From Natroniella acetigena (lineage in GTDB: Bacteria > Bacillota > Halanaerobiia > Halobacteroidales > Halobacteroidaceae), in assembly GCF_023227745.1 (NCBI RefSeq), contig NZ_JALKBX010000007.1, positions 1 to 64,000 on the forward strand: DNA of 64,000 nucleotides, given 5' to 3'. The translations under genes were made by a program, and so were the position numbers. The notes under the pieces are model-generated. The model had not been told where the DNA came from and made no database searches. It saw only the letters and a list, made by a program, of their open reading frames with translations. Shown one piece after another: positions 52,806 through 61,456 of the stretch (its first letter is position 1; each line of letters opens with the position of its first letter).

Positions 52806-54035
52806 ATGGATTTTGCCAGTAAGGTAATAATTAAAGCAGCAGATAAAAATGATGTTCCAGTGTTGGAGTTAGACAGAGGAGAAAACCTCTTTCAGTTAGG
52901 ATATGGTAGGTATGCAAAGTTGACCCAGGGGTTGATTACGGAAGGGAACTCTTATTTAGCTGAAAGTTTAATTGGTGGTAAAGTCAGAGTAGAAAATTTA
53001 TTAAGGCAACATGGATTTCCAGTTCATCAACAATTTAAAACAGATTCTAAGGAACTATTCGAGGAACAGATTAGAGATAGATATTATAATTTATTAGTAA
53101 TCAATTCTAAAGTGGTAGCAGGGATCAAAAAAGAATCTGATTTAGCTGAAGATGATACTAAAAGAATAGATCTAACCAAGGTTCCATTACAAGATAGAGA
53201 TTTAGCTATTAAGGTAACTGATTTTTTAGGAATGCAGATAGCTGAGATCGGCTTGCTAATAACAGAAAAAATGGAGCCAGTTATTATAGAAGTCAAACCT
53301 ACTTCTAAGATTGACTTAAGTGATTATATTCAAGATAGTGAGCGAATTGGGCAGGAGATTATAGATTTGTTGGTCCCTGATCAGATTCCGATCTTTTCAA
53401 TACTAGAACAGGATAAGCAGGACTTGACTATTGATTTTCTAACTACAATTTTACAGGAGTCAGGAATTGAAGCTAGCAAGTTAAAGCAAAATAAAGATGT
53501 AGCGAGCTTTAGTTTGGGAGTGAAGAGAATATTGAGTGATCGAGAGGTTGAAGTAGCAGTCTTTTCAAGGACTCTAACTGAGATTGAGCAGAATGGTTTA
53601 ATCTATCAAGCAAGTGATCTTGTACTAATCAATGGAATAACAGAAGATTTAACGGTCGATTCTTTGTTGCTGACAGAAGTTAAAGAAGCAGGAACGATCA
53701 TTTTAAATGCTGACGATAGTCAGTTAGTCAGGTTGATTGAGGAGTTAGAAGGGCAAGATTTATTATTTTGTAGTTTAGAGTCCGATAATTTGATTATTCA
53801 AAGAAGAATTGCTCAAGCTAAGCCAGTAGTTTATTTAACAGATAGAAATTTAGTTTTATTTGATGGAGAAGATGAATTACCTATTATAGCTAATCAAGGT
53901 TTTACAGATAATAAGATAATGTCAGCTCTATTTGCAATAGCTGCAGGTTATAGTTATGGATTACCCAGTTTTATGCTCCGAGCTGGATTAAAAAAGAGGA
54001 TTAACAAGAGTATGGAGCCAACTACGTTATTTTAG
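52806..54035 (+). CDS. Degenerate cyanophycin-synthetase-like protein
   Basis: A 409-aa protein. The first ~190 residues follow the ATP-grasp part of cyanophycin synthetase CphA (LFQLGYGRYAKLTQGLIT, LAESLIGGKVRVENLLRQHG, then RYYNLLVINSKVVAGIKK), but the nucleotide-gripping VVKP/GRGV stretch between them is missing. The Mur-ligase-like half (IPIFSILEQDKQDLTIDFL onward; IILNADDSQLV kept) lacks the GTNGKT P-loop. CphA itself is ~870 aa. ATG 52806 follows GGAGGGAGG. It is probably a non-catalytic relative with a regulatory or structural role. Confidence 0.72.
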   Translation: MDFASKVIIKAADKNDVPVLELDRGENLFQLGYGRYAKLTQGLITEGNSYLAESLIGGKVRVENLLRQHGFPVHQQFKTDSKELFEEQIRDRYYNLLVINSKVVAGIKKESDLAEDDTKRIDLTKVPLQDRDLAIKVTDFLGMQIAEIGLLITEKMEPVIIEVKPTSKIDLSDYIQDSERIGQEIIDLLVPDQIPIFSILEQDKQDLTIDFLTTILQESGIEASKLKQNKDVASFSLGVKRILSDREVEVAVFSRTLTEIEQNGLIYQASDLVLINGITEDLTVDSLLLTEVKEAGTIILNADDSQLVRLIEELEGQDLLFCSLESDNLIIQRRIAQAKPVVYLTDRNLVLFDGEDELPIIANQGFTDNKIMSALFAIAAGYSYGLPSFMLRAGLKKRINKSMEPTTLF

Positions 54036-54170
54036 ATCAATTGACATCAGATCAATGGATAATTGACAGAATGTACAATTTATAATTATAAAAGCCTTAA
54101 AGTAGCTTGGTTTTAAGGGTTTAATTGTCAATTGTAAATTGTGAATTGTAAATTGATCATGCTAGGGCAG
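54036..54170. repeat. Inverted short repeats before ispE
   Basis: Arms of the AATTGACA/TGTCAATTG type at about 54037-54082 and 54121-54160, around a middle with AAGCCTTAAAG. They belong to the short intergenic repeat family seen at many places in this window and could form a long AU-rich hairpin. Confidence 0.55.
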
Positions 54171-54234
54171 GAATTTAATTTTTAATGGTTAAATATTATA
54201 AATATAAGAACAATATAGTCAAGAGGTGAAGAAG

Positions 54235-55116
54235 ATGTCCAACAAATTAGATCTAACTGCTAACGCTAAAATAAATTTAACATTAGATGTCTTAGCTAAA
54301 AGGGAAGATGGTTATCATGAGGTAGAGATGATTATGCAATCGGTTGATCTAGCTGATCGATTAAGATTTACGAAAGTGAAAGAGGGAATTGAGATTGAGG
54401 TAAATCATCCCCAAGTACCTACTAATCAGGATAATTTGATCTATCAAGCTGCTCAGATGCTGTTTACCGAATTTGATTTGAGTGGGGGGATTAAAGTTAA
54501 GGTTGATAAGCAGATTCCCGTAGCAGCTGGTTTAGCTGGAGGAAGTACTAATGCTGCTGCTACCTTAGTAGCTATTAATCGGTTATGGGACTTGGATTTA
54601 TCGATGGCTGACTTAATACTCAGAGGGGCCAAGCTAGGAGCTGATGTACCTTTTTGTTTAGAAGGAGGTACCCAATTAGCGACTGGAATCGGTACTGAAT
54701 TAGAGAAGCTAGCATCCAGTTTAGAGCTTTATTTAGTAATTGTTAATCCACCTTTGGAAGTCTCTACAGGTATGATTTATCAGAATTTCAAATTAAATCA
54801 GGTGACACGCCATCCTCAAACGGCAAAAGTTATAGCGGGATTAAGAGTGGGGGAAACTGATCTAATAATTGATAATTTAACGAATGTATTGGAGACTGTT
54901 ACGTTAGATATCCATCCTGAAGTTGCAAAATTAAAGAGTAAAATGGAACAGTTGGCTGATAAAGCCTTGATGGCAGGTAGTGGACCTACAGTTTTAGGAT
55001 TTGTGGCAGAGCAAGAGCGGGCAGAGCAAGCTAAGGCTGAATTAGAAGAAGAATTGAATGCTGATTATAAAATTATGGTAGCTAAAACAGTAAACCAGGC
55101 TATTCAATTTAATTAA
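54235..55116 (+). CDS. ispE: 4-diphosphocytidyl-2-C-methyl-D-erythritol kinase
   Basis: GHMP-family kinase of the methylerythritol phosphate route to isoprenoids. Motifs: NAKINLTLDVLAKREDGYHE near the start, PVAAGLAGGSTNAAATL as the ATP loop, and MAGSGPTVLGF near the end. ATG 54235 is chosen with GAGGTG 8 bases upstream over the GTG inside that RBS; the product is 293 aa. It is followed by a nucleotidyltransferase gene and purR, keeping the B. subtilis ispE-purR neighbourhood. Confidence 0.96.
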   Translation: MSNKLDLTANAKINLTLDVLAKREDGYHEVEMIMQSVDLADRLRFTKVKEGIEIEVNHPQVPTNQDNLIYQAAQMLFTEFDLSGGIKVKVDKQIPVAAGLAGGSTNAAATLVAINRLWDLDLSMADLILRGAKLGADVPFCLEGGTQLATGIGTELEKLASSLELYLVIVNPPLEVSTGMIYQNFKLNQVTRHPQTAKVIAGLRVGETDLIIDNLTNVLETVTLDIHPEVAKLKSKMEQLADKALMAGSGPTVLGFVAEQERAEQAKAELEEELNADYKIMVAKTVNQAIQFN

Positions 55117-55125
55117 GGAGGAAGT

Positions 55126-55905
55126 ATGATGGGGCTAGATGCTATTGTGTTAGCAGGAGCTGTTAATAATGGGGAGTTAGCTGAGGTAAGTAAAGAAAAT
55201 TATGAAGCATTAATTAGGGTTAATGAGCGACCGATGGTTGATTATGTAGTCAACACATTACAACAAGTAGAATTGATAGATAGAATAATTTTAGTGGGGC
55301 CTGTTGAGTTGGCCCAAGGTAACGTAGAATTAGGAGATAATGTAGAACTATTTACAACTAATCAGAATACACTATTAGAGAATATTAAGTTGGGATTAAG
55401 ACAGACAGATAAGCCTTATAGTTTAGTTTTAAGCTCAGATATTCCACTAATTACAGTAGAGGCAATTGAGTCCTTTTTAGCCCAATGTGAAGCCGATCAA
55501 GCAGCCTTTTATTACCCAATTATTCCTCAAGAATCTAGTCAAATCTTCTTTTCTGATAATACCAGAACTTATTTCAAGTTAATGGAAGGGAGATTTACAG
55601 GAGGTAATATCTTTTTAGTAAATGGGCCAATCCTTTTGAGGCTAGAAAAGTTGTTAGCTAAGATTTTGACTTGGCGAAAGAAACCTTGGAAGTTAGCCTA
55701 TTTATTAGGCTTTAAGTTTATTGTTAAACTATTGACGGGAAGGCTCTCGATAGAATTAATTGAAGAAGAGGTTGCTAAATTAATAGGCTATCAAGGTAAA
55801 GCAGTAATAGCTGATTATCCAGAAATTGGATTTGACATTGATCGCCCTGAGCATTTAGTCTTGGCTCGAGATTTTTACCAGGATTTGAGTTCAAATATTA
55901 ACTGA
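55126..55905 (+). CDS. MobA-like NTP transferase domain protein
   Basis: A 259-aa nucleotidyltransferase-fold protein: DAIVLAGAVNNGELAEVSKE (degenerate GxGTRM-like loop without the usual Arg), INERPMVDYVVNTL-like segment, LVLSSDIPLITVEAIESFL (metal Asp) and a C-terminal FDIDRPEHLVLA. It resembles MobA/IspD-type enzymes, but its substrate is unknown. GGAGG is 4 bases before ATG 55126 and 7 before a second ATG at 55129, so either start is possible. It starts 9 bases after ispE. Confidence 0.82.
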   Translation: MMGLDAIVLAGAVNNGELAEVSKENYEALIRVNERPMVDYVVNTLQQVELIDRIILVGPVELAQGNVELGDNVELFTTNQNTLLENIKLGLRQTDKPYSLVLSSDIPLITVEAIESFLAQCEADQAAFYYPIIPQESSQIFFSDNTRTYFKLMEGRFTGGNIFLVNGPILLRLEKLLAKILTWRKKPWKLAYLLGFKFIVKLLTGRLSIELIEEEVAKLIGYQGKAVIADYPEIGFDIDRPEHLVLARDFYQDLSSNIN

Positions 55906-55993
55906 AGTATTTACAAAGGAAGTAATCAATGATAAAATGAAGATTAACTTTTATTTAAAATAGAACGTTCGGAAGGAGTGTCATTATTTCAGA

Positions 55994-56818
55994 ATGAAGA
56001 TGCGGCGAAGTGAAAGAATTGTAGCTGTAACCAAAATTTTAGTTGAGGATCCGTATAAATTACTCTCTTTAAACTATTTTACTGAACGCTTTGATGCAGC
56101 AAAGTCAACTATCAGTGAAGATTTAGCAATAGTTAGAAGGGTTTTTGCGGCAGAGAAGATGGGTGAAATAGAAACAATTCCTGGTGCAGCAGGAGGAGTT
56201 AGATTTATTCCTAATAAAGGGATTAATGATATAAAAGATGTAGTTAATGAGTTATGTAATCAACTTTCCGATCCAGAACGGATTTTACCAGGTGGGTATC
56301 TTTATATGACAGATCTCATCTTTAATCCCAGTTTAATGAATGATGTTGGGAAAATTTTCATAACCAAATTTGCTGAATTAGAGGCTGAATATGTAATTAC
56401 TATTGAGACCAAAGGGATTCCAATTGCTTTAATGGTTGCTAGGGCTTTAAATTTACCATTAGTTAATATCAGAAAAGATAGTATGGTTACGGAGGGTTCA
56501 GCAGTCAGTATCAATTATTTAACTGGCTCTTCTAGGAAGATAAAGACGATGTCTTTAGCTAGAAAAGCTTTACCAGAAGGTTCTAGAGTGATTATTATTG
56601 ATGACTTTATGAAAGCTGGTGGAACAGCTAAGGGGATGCTAGATTTGATGGAGGAGTTTAAAGCTGATGTTTTGGGTATGGGAGTATTAGTTGAAACTAT
56701 TACTCCTCAAGATAAATTGGTTGAAGACTATACTTCTTTAGTTGTACTAGAAGAGATAGATCAGCAGCAAGAAAAGATAGTTGTTAAGCCGAGTGATTGG
56801 GTCTTGGGTTTAGAATAA
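55994..56818 (+). CDS. purR: Pur operon repressor
   Basis: Represses purine genes in Gram-positives; PRPP relieves repression. N-terminal winged helix (RSERIVAVTKILVEDPYKLL), then a phosphoribosyltransferase-fold effector domain with the PRPP motif VIIIDDFMKAGGTAKG. At 274 aa it is standard. The GGAG nearest to ATG 55994 is 15 bases away and no alternative in-frame start exists, so initiation is unusual. The half-site GAACGTTCGG at 55963-55972 resembles part of a PurR box, hinting at autoregulation. Confidence 0.95.
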   Translation: MKMRRSERIVAVTKILVEDPYKLLSLNYFTERFDAAKSTISEDLAIVRRVFAAEKMGEIETIPGAAGGVRFIPNKGINDIKDVVNELCNQLSDPERILPGGYLYMTDLIFNPSLMNDVGKIFITKFAELEAEYVITIETKGIPIALMVARALNLPLVNIRKDSMVTEGSAVSINYLTGSSRKIKTMSLARKALPEGSRVIIIDDFMKAGGTAKGMLDLMEEFKADVLGMGVLVETITPQDKLVEDYTSLVVLEEIDQQQEKIVVKPSDWVLGLE

Positions 56819-56844
56819 TTTAAATTAAGGAGGAATAAATAATT

Positions 56845-57273
56845 ATGGCTGATGTAGATTCGAGTACTCCTTTATATTCTATTGGTGTTGTAAAAGAGAT
56901 GACTGGGTTAACTGGTAGACAGATTCGTTATTATGAAGAATCTGATTTGATTAAGCCTGCACGGACTGAAGGAAATCAAAGAATTTATTCTCAAGATGAT
57001 ATAGAGAGATTAAATGAAATTAAAGAATTATTAGATATAGGATTGAATATAGCAGGGGTTAAGGAAAAATTAGGAACAGTTACAGAAAAAGAAAAGAAAA
57101 CAGAAAAAAAGGTTGAAAAAGAAGCTACTCCTATTTATAATAGTCGTCCCTTGACTAAATTTAGTCAAGGGCAGCGAGGGTTGACTTCATTATATCCTGT
57201 TTCTAACAGAGCCCAATTAATGGAGTTATTGGATCAAAGAAAGAAGGAACAAGAAAAAAAAGAAGAAGAGTAG
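56845..57273 (+). CDS. MerR-type regulator, GlnR/TnrA-like
   Basis: A 142-aa regulator. The N-terminal MerR winged helix (SIGVVKEMTGLTGRQIRYYE, ESDLIKPARTEGNQRIYS) is closest in pattern to GlnR and TnrA, the nitrogen regulators of Firmicutes. A Lys/Glu-rich linker leads to a tail (LTKFSQGQRGLTSLYPV) in the position of the GlnR C-terminal glutamine-synthetase-sensing region. RBS AAGGAGG. It lies 27 bases after purR. No glnA is nearby, so nitrogen control is inferred only. Confidence 0.8.
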   Translation: MADVDSSTPLYSIGVVKEMTGLTGRQIRYYEESDLIKPARTEGNQRIYSQDDIERLNEIKELLDIGLNIAGVKEKLGTVTEKEKKTEKKVEKEATPIYNSRPLTKFSQGQRGLTSLYPVSNRAQLMELLDQRKKEQEKKEEE

Positions 57274-57324
57274 GGTTTTATTTTTAATTAGAAAAGCATA
57301 AGGATATACTACCAGAATAGAAGG

Positions 57325-57372
57325 CTTCATAAAAACACTGGCTAGTGAAATGGTGGTTTATGAAGTTTTCTT
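57325..57372 (+). terminator. Terminator after the MerR gene
   Basis: Hairpin CTTCATAAA/TTTATGAAG with an inner CACT/AGTG stem, followed by TTTTCTT. Confidence 0.8.
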
Positions 57373-57390
57373 ATCTAATGAGGTGGTAAT

Positions 57391-58950
57391 ATATTTGACT
57401 TAGTGATAAAAGATGGTGTGGTGGTAGATGGAACTGGTCAACCAAGGTATCAGGCCGATATTGCTATCAAGCAGGATAAAATTGTTGATATAGGTAAATT
57501 TGATGATACTGCTGCTAAATATATCGATGCCGAAAATTTAATTGTAGCACCTGGGTTTATTGACATTCATTCCCATGGTGAATTATCAATCTTGGTCAAT
57601 CCATCAGCCAGCAGTAAGATTTATCAAGGGATAACTACAGAAGTCACAGGAAATTGTGGTTCTTCGATAACTCCTCTTTCTGGAAGGATGGTAACTAAGG
57701 TTAAAGAACGCCTAGCTGATTATCAATTACCCTTAAAGTGGAAGACTACTCAAGATTATTTTGAGATTTTACGTCAGAATAAATCAGCTATAAATCTAGT
57801 TACCTTAATTGGGCATGGGTTATTACGCCAGACAGTTGTTGGTTATCAAAAGCGGGAAGCAACAGATATAGAGTTAGAGCGGATGAAGGTTATGTTGGCC
57901 CAGGCCTTAGAAGAAGGTGCTTATGGGTTATCGACCGGTTTGATTTATCCTCCCTCTAGCTATGCCTCAACAGAAGAGTTGATCGCTTTAGCTAAAGTAG
58001 TTGCTAATTATGATGGGATTTATACTACTCATCTGAGGAGTGAGGGGGATCAGTTAGTTGCAGCTGTAGAAGAAGCAATTATTATTGCTCAGCAAGCTAA
58101 TGTTAAAGTTCAAATTTCTCATCATAAAGCAATTGGTCAGCAAAATTGGGGGAAAGTCAATCAGACTTTACAGTTAATTACTCAAGCTAGAGAGAGAGGA
58201 TTAGATGTTAGTTGTGATTTTTATCCTTATTTAGCAACTTCAACAGGTCTGAGTGCTCTGCTACCAGAGTGGGTCTTTGGTGGTCAAAAAGAGGAAGTGA
58301 TTGCTAGGATAAAAGAGAATCAGCAGCAGATTCTTAACTATTTAAACCAGGAACGAAGTAGGCAGGATGGTTGGGAGCAGATAATAATTGCTGAAGCTAA
58401 AAAGCATAAAGATTATGAAGGTTTAAACATGGATGAAGTCGCCAAAAAACTGAATCAACAACCAGCAGAAGTAGCTATAGAATTATTAATTACAGAGAAC
58501 CTGTCCACCAGTATGATCAAATTTTCTGTGTCTGAAGCTGACTTGAGGCAGGTTTTACAAGCAGATTTTAGTATGGTAGGAACTGATGCTATCTCTAGAG
58601 TTAAAGATACAATCCTAGCTAATAGCCATTGTCATCCACGTACTTATGGTAGTTTTCCGAGGGTGATTGATAGATATGTTAGCTCTGCTCTTATCTCTTT
58701 AGAGAGAGCAATTAAGAAGATGACTTATTTACCAGCAAAGAAACTAGGTTTACAACGCGGCCTGATCAAGCCAGATTATTTTGCTGATTTAGTTGTTTTT
58801 GATCTGAAAAGAATTAAAGATTGTGCTACTTATAGTGACCCCCATCGCTATGCGGTAGGAGTTGAACACTTAGTAGTCAATGGAAGCTTGGTGCTCAAAG
58901 GTGGAAAGCAGCTATCAAATTTACCTGGTTATGTTCTGACCAATAATTAA
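57391..58950 (+). CDS. N-acyl-D-amino-acid deacylase family amidohydrolase
   Basis: A metal-dependent amidohydrolase that removes acyl groups from D-amino acids or related compounds. Motifs: DIHSHGEL (metal His pair), EVTGNCGSSI (Cys metal ligand), THLRSEGD, QISHHKA and GTDAISR. The usual family N-terminus is MFDLVIKxGxxVDGTG, and here the codons before GTG 57403 read (ATA) F D L V I K D G. GAGGTGG at 57380-57386 suits ATA 57391 and is too far from GTG. I therefore propose ATA as the start, for 519 aa. Confidence 0.9.
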   Translation: MFDLVIKDGVVVDGTGQPRYQADIAIKQDKIVDIGKFDDTAAKYIDAENLIVAPGFIDIHSHGELSILVNPSASSKIYQGITTEVTGNCGSSITPLSGRMVTKVKERLADYQLPLKWKTTQDYFEILRQNKSAINLVTLIGHGLLRQTVVGYQKREATDIELERMKVMLAQALEEGAYGLSTGLIYPPSSYASTEELIALAKVVANYDGIYTTHLRSEGDQLVAAVEEAIIIAQQANVKVQISHHKAIGQQNWGKVNQTLQLITQARERGLDVSCDFYPYLATSTGLSALLPEWVFGGQKEEVIARIKENQQQILNYLNQERSRQDGWEQIIIAEAKKHKDYEGLNMDEVAKKLNQQPAEVAIELLITENLSTSMIKFSVSEADLRQVLQADFSMVGTDAISRVKDTILANSHCHPRTYGSFPRVIDRYVSSALISLERAIKKMTYLPAKKLGLQRGLIKPDYFADLVVFDLKRIKDCATYSDPHRYAVGVEHLVVNGSLVLKGGKQLSNLPGYVLTNN

Positions 58951-58993
58951 GGGAGTTTTGGAATAAATTTATCTTTCTTCAGGAACAATAAAC

Positions 58994-59022
58994 TTGACAG
59001 GGCATAGGCACTTTGTTATAAT
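58994..59022 (+). promoter_or_regulatory. Sigma-A promoter
   Basis: TTGACA (58994-58999), 17-base spacer, TATAAT (59017-59022), both perfect, about 118 bases before the exonuclease-like gene. Likely drives that gene and glmU. Confidence 0.9.
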
Positions 59023-59081
59023 ACCTATGATTAATCAGCAATTATAATTTATTAGCTGATGCAAGCTCTTATTTTGTCAAT

Positions 59082-59115
59082 AACAATGGGGTAATTACTC
59101 CATTGTTTCTTTTAT
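59082..59115 (+). terminator. Hairpin in the exonuclease-glmU leader, possible attenuator
   Basis: AACAATGG...GTAATTAC...CCATTGTT followed by TCTTTT, located after the promoter but before the gene, so it could terminate early transcripts conditionally. Confidence 0.6.
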
Positions 59116-59139
59116 ATTTTTAATAGAGAAGGGACAATT

Positions 59140-59994
59140 ATGAAGATCTATTTAGATACTGATGAATTGTATCAAGCTGAACTCTATGAACACAAATTAG
59201 CCATTATTTTAGGGAGAGGTAAGAGATTAAAGCGGATGTTGAAAGCCTTTCCTACAGAAGATGAATTCAAACAGGCTTCAATAAAGCAAGTTTCTCGAGC
59301 ATTAAAGATTAAAAATCCAAATTCTAAAATTTTATCTCAGCTAAAAAGATTAGATCAAACTTATCAACGTTTAATGACTCCTGAATTCAGTACTGCTTTA
59401 AGTAATAACCCTGAAGCTGAGACTGTAATGTGTGTTGATACTGAATATTTATGGAGTGACTTGGACTCGATTCAATATGCTATTAAATCTAGTTACGGAT
59501 GGAAGCTAGGAATTCTATTTACCAATTCTGATTTAGCTCCAGCAATATCTGCTGTTGAGGGTATTGAAGTTGTAAAGGAGATAATTAGAGAGGTTGAACC
59601 AGATATCTTTGTGGGGCATAATTTTAATTGTGATATTACGGTGCTAGAGAAGGTATATGGCACTAAAATAAACCCCTTACATAACTATGACGACACAATG
59701 AAGATGGTCAGAAGAAGCCATGTTTCTAATATTATTGGAGGAGCAAGTTTAGATCGGATTATTGAAGAGATATTTTCCGATGATACAGTTGGTTTAATTA
59801 ATGCTTATCAGAATTTAGATGACTTTGTTAATTATGGGTTGAAGGATGCTATTTACCCTATTTATGCACGAGAATATTTTATGACTGGAAAGATACCTCA
59901 GATTGACTCAAAGTTGGAGATAAATAAGGTTGTGCAGAGTGAGGTTAGGGATTTGATTGATTTCCAATTTATTCATTTAAGGAGGAAGCGTTAA
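59140..59994 (+). CDS. DEDDy-type 3'-5' exonuclease-like protein
   Basis: A 284-aa protein. From about residue 95 it shows an RNase H-like DEDD exonuclease pattern: ExoI VDTEY (Asp100, Glu102), ExoII VGHNFNCDITVLE (Asp165) and ExoIII YGLKD (Tyr232 to Asp236, the DEDDy spacing). The N-terminal ~85 residues are basic and helical (KRMLKAFPTEDEFKQASIKQ), perhaps a nucleic-acid-binding module. It overlaps glmU by one base (TAATG). In B. subtilis spoVG sits here. I do not recognise a named family; substrate unknown. Confidence 0.7.
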   Translation: MKIYLDTDELYQAELYEHKLAIILGRGKRLKRMLKAFPTEDEFKQASIKQVSRALKIKNPNSKILSQLKRLDQTYQRLMTPEFSTALSNNPEAETVMCVDTEYLWSDLDSIQYAIKSSYGWKLGILFTNSDLAPAISAVEGIEVVKEIIREVEPDIFVGHNFNCDITVLEKVYGTKINPLHNYDDTMKMVRRSHVSNIIGGASLDRIIEEIFSDDTVGLINAYQNLDDFVNYGLKDAIYPIYAREYFMTGKIPQIDSKLEINKVVQSEVRDLIDFQFIHLRRKR

Positions 59995-61334
59995 TGGCTA
60001 ATTTAGCAACGATCACCTTAGCAGCAGGGAAAGGTACCAGAATGAAGTCCAGCCTGCCTAAGGTACTACATCAAGTAGCAGGTAATAGTATGGTCCAGCA
60101 TGTTGTTGATACTGCTAGTCGGTTAGAACCGTTACATAATTTAGTGATAGTTGGTTATAAGGCTGAACAAGTTAAAGCTGAAACAGGTGGTGAGATTCAA
60201 TTCGTCAAGCAGGAGCAGCAATTAGGAACTGGTCATGCTGTTATGCAGGCTAAAGATGATTTAGCTGATTTCGCAGGGGTTGTATTGGTCTTATATGGAG
60301 ATACTCCCTTGTTAACCAGCGAAACTTTACAGCAGTTAATTAAGAAGCACAAAACTGAAGAAGCTGCTGCGACAATCTTGACAACTAAAGTAGATGATCC
60401 AACTGGGTATGGTAGAATTATTCGTGATCAATCAGATTATGTGACAAAGATTGTGGAAGAGAAGGATGCTACTGTTGAGGAAGCAAAGATTAATGAGATC
60501 AATACAGGTATCTGTTGTTTTGAAAGTGAGCTGCTATGGGATGCCTTAGCAAAATTAGATACTGATAATGCTCAAGGTGAATATTACTTGACAGATGTTC
60601 CTGAAATTTTAGTTGCTCAAGGTTATTCAGTTGGTGCTTTATCTATTTCAGATACCCAACAAACGATTGGAGTCAATACTCGTAAGCACCTAGCAGAAGC
60701 TGAGCAGATTTTAAGGCAGAGAATCTGTAATTACCATTTGGAAAATGGAGTTACTATTATTGATCCTGCCAATACTTATATAGGTGATGAAGTCAAAATT
60801 GGACAAGATAGTATTATTTATCCTTTTGCTTTTTTAGAAGGGAAAACAGAAGTGGGTAGCGAAGTAGTTATAGGTCCTCAAACTAGAATCAATGATTCAA
60901 TTATTGGTAATCAAGTTGAAATTAATAGTTCAACTATTATTGGTAGTCAAGTTGGAGATAGAAGTAAGGTTGGCCCGTATGCTTACTTGCGTCCTGGAAC
61001 CAAACTTGCTTCTGAAGTGAAAGTAGGCGATTTTGTTGAAGTTAAGAAGTCAGAAATAGCTAAAGGTACTAAAGTTCCTCATCTAAGCTATATTGGTGAT
61101 GCTTTAATTGGACAGAATACTAATATTGGAGCTGGAACTATTACTGCTAATTATGATGGTCAACAAAAATATCGAACCGTTATTGGAGATGATGTATTTA
61201 TTGGTAGTGATTCAACTTTGGTAGCTCCACTGAGAATAGGAGATAGAGCTATTACTGGAGCAGGACCAGTAGTTACTAAGGATGTTGAAGCAGATGATTT
61301 AGTATTAGGTGTACCGGCAGAGCCAAAAGAGTAA
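59994..61334 (+). CDS. glmU: Bifunctional GlmU (N-acetylglucosamine-1-phosphate uridyltransferase / glucosamine-1-phosphate acetyltransferase)
   Basis: Makes UDP-GlcNAc for the cell wall. The N-terminal uridyltransferase has LAAGKGTRMKSSLPKVLH; the C-terminal left-handed beta-helix carries hexapeptide repeats and the acetyltransferase site (KKSEIAKGTKVPHLSYIGDA). At 446 aa it is normal. It is coupled to the upstream exonuclease-like gene with GGAGGAAG as RBS. The order glmU-prs-ctc is as in B. subtilis. Confidence 0.97.
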   Translation: MANLATITLAAGKGTRMKSSLPKVLHQVAGNSMVQHVVDTASRLEPLHNLVIVGYKAEQVKAETGGEIQFVKQEQQLGTGHAVMQAKDDLADFAGVVLVLYGDTPLLTSETLQQLIKKHKTEEAAATILTTKVDDPTGYGRIIRDQSDYVTKIVEEKDATVEEAKINEINTGICCFESELLWDALAKLDTDNAQGEYYLTDVPEILVAQGYSVGALSISDTQQTIGVNTRKHLAEAEQILRQRICNYHLENGVTIIDPANTYIGDEVKIGQDSIIYPFAFLEGKTEVGSEVVIGPQTRINDSIIGNQVEINSSTIIGSQVGDRSKVGPYAYLRPGTKLASEVKVGDFVEVKKSEIAKGTKVPHLSYIGDALIGQNTNIGAGTITANYDGQQKYRTVIGDDVFIGSDSTLVAPLRIGDRAITGAGPVVTKDVEADDLVLGVPAEPKE

Positions 61335-61456
61335 ATTTCAATAAAGTAGTATATAAATTGAATTAATAGTTTGATTCAATCTAATTAACCAAGCTTTTTG
61401 AATTGAAAATTTAAATTCAGTTTATATAGATAATTAAATACAGGAGGTTTATAGTA

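Noticed and set aside
55963-55972. PurR operator before purR
   Set aside because: Only one imperfect half-site is visible next to the RBS; known PurR boxes come as spaced pairs, so it is not annotated as a site.
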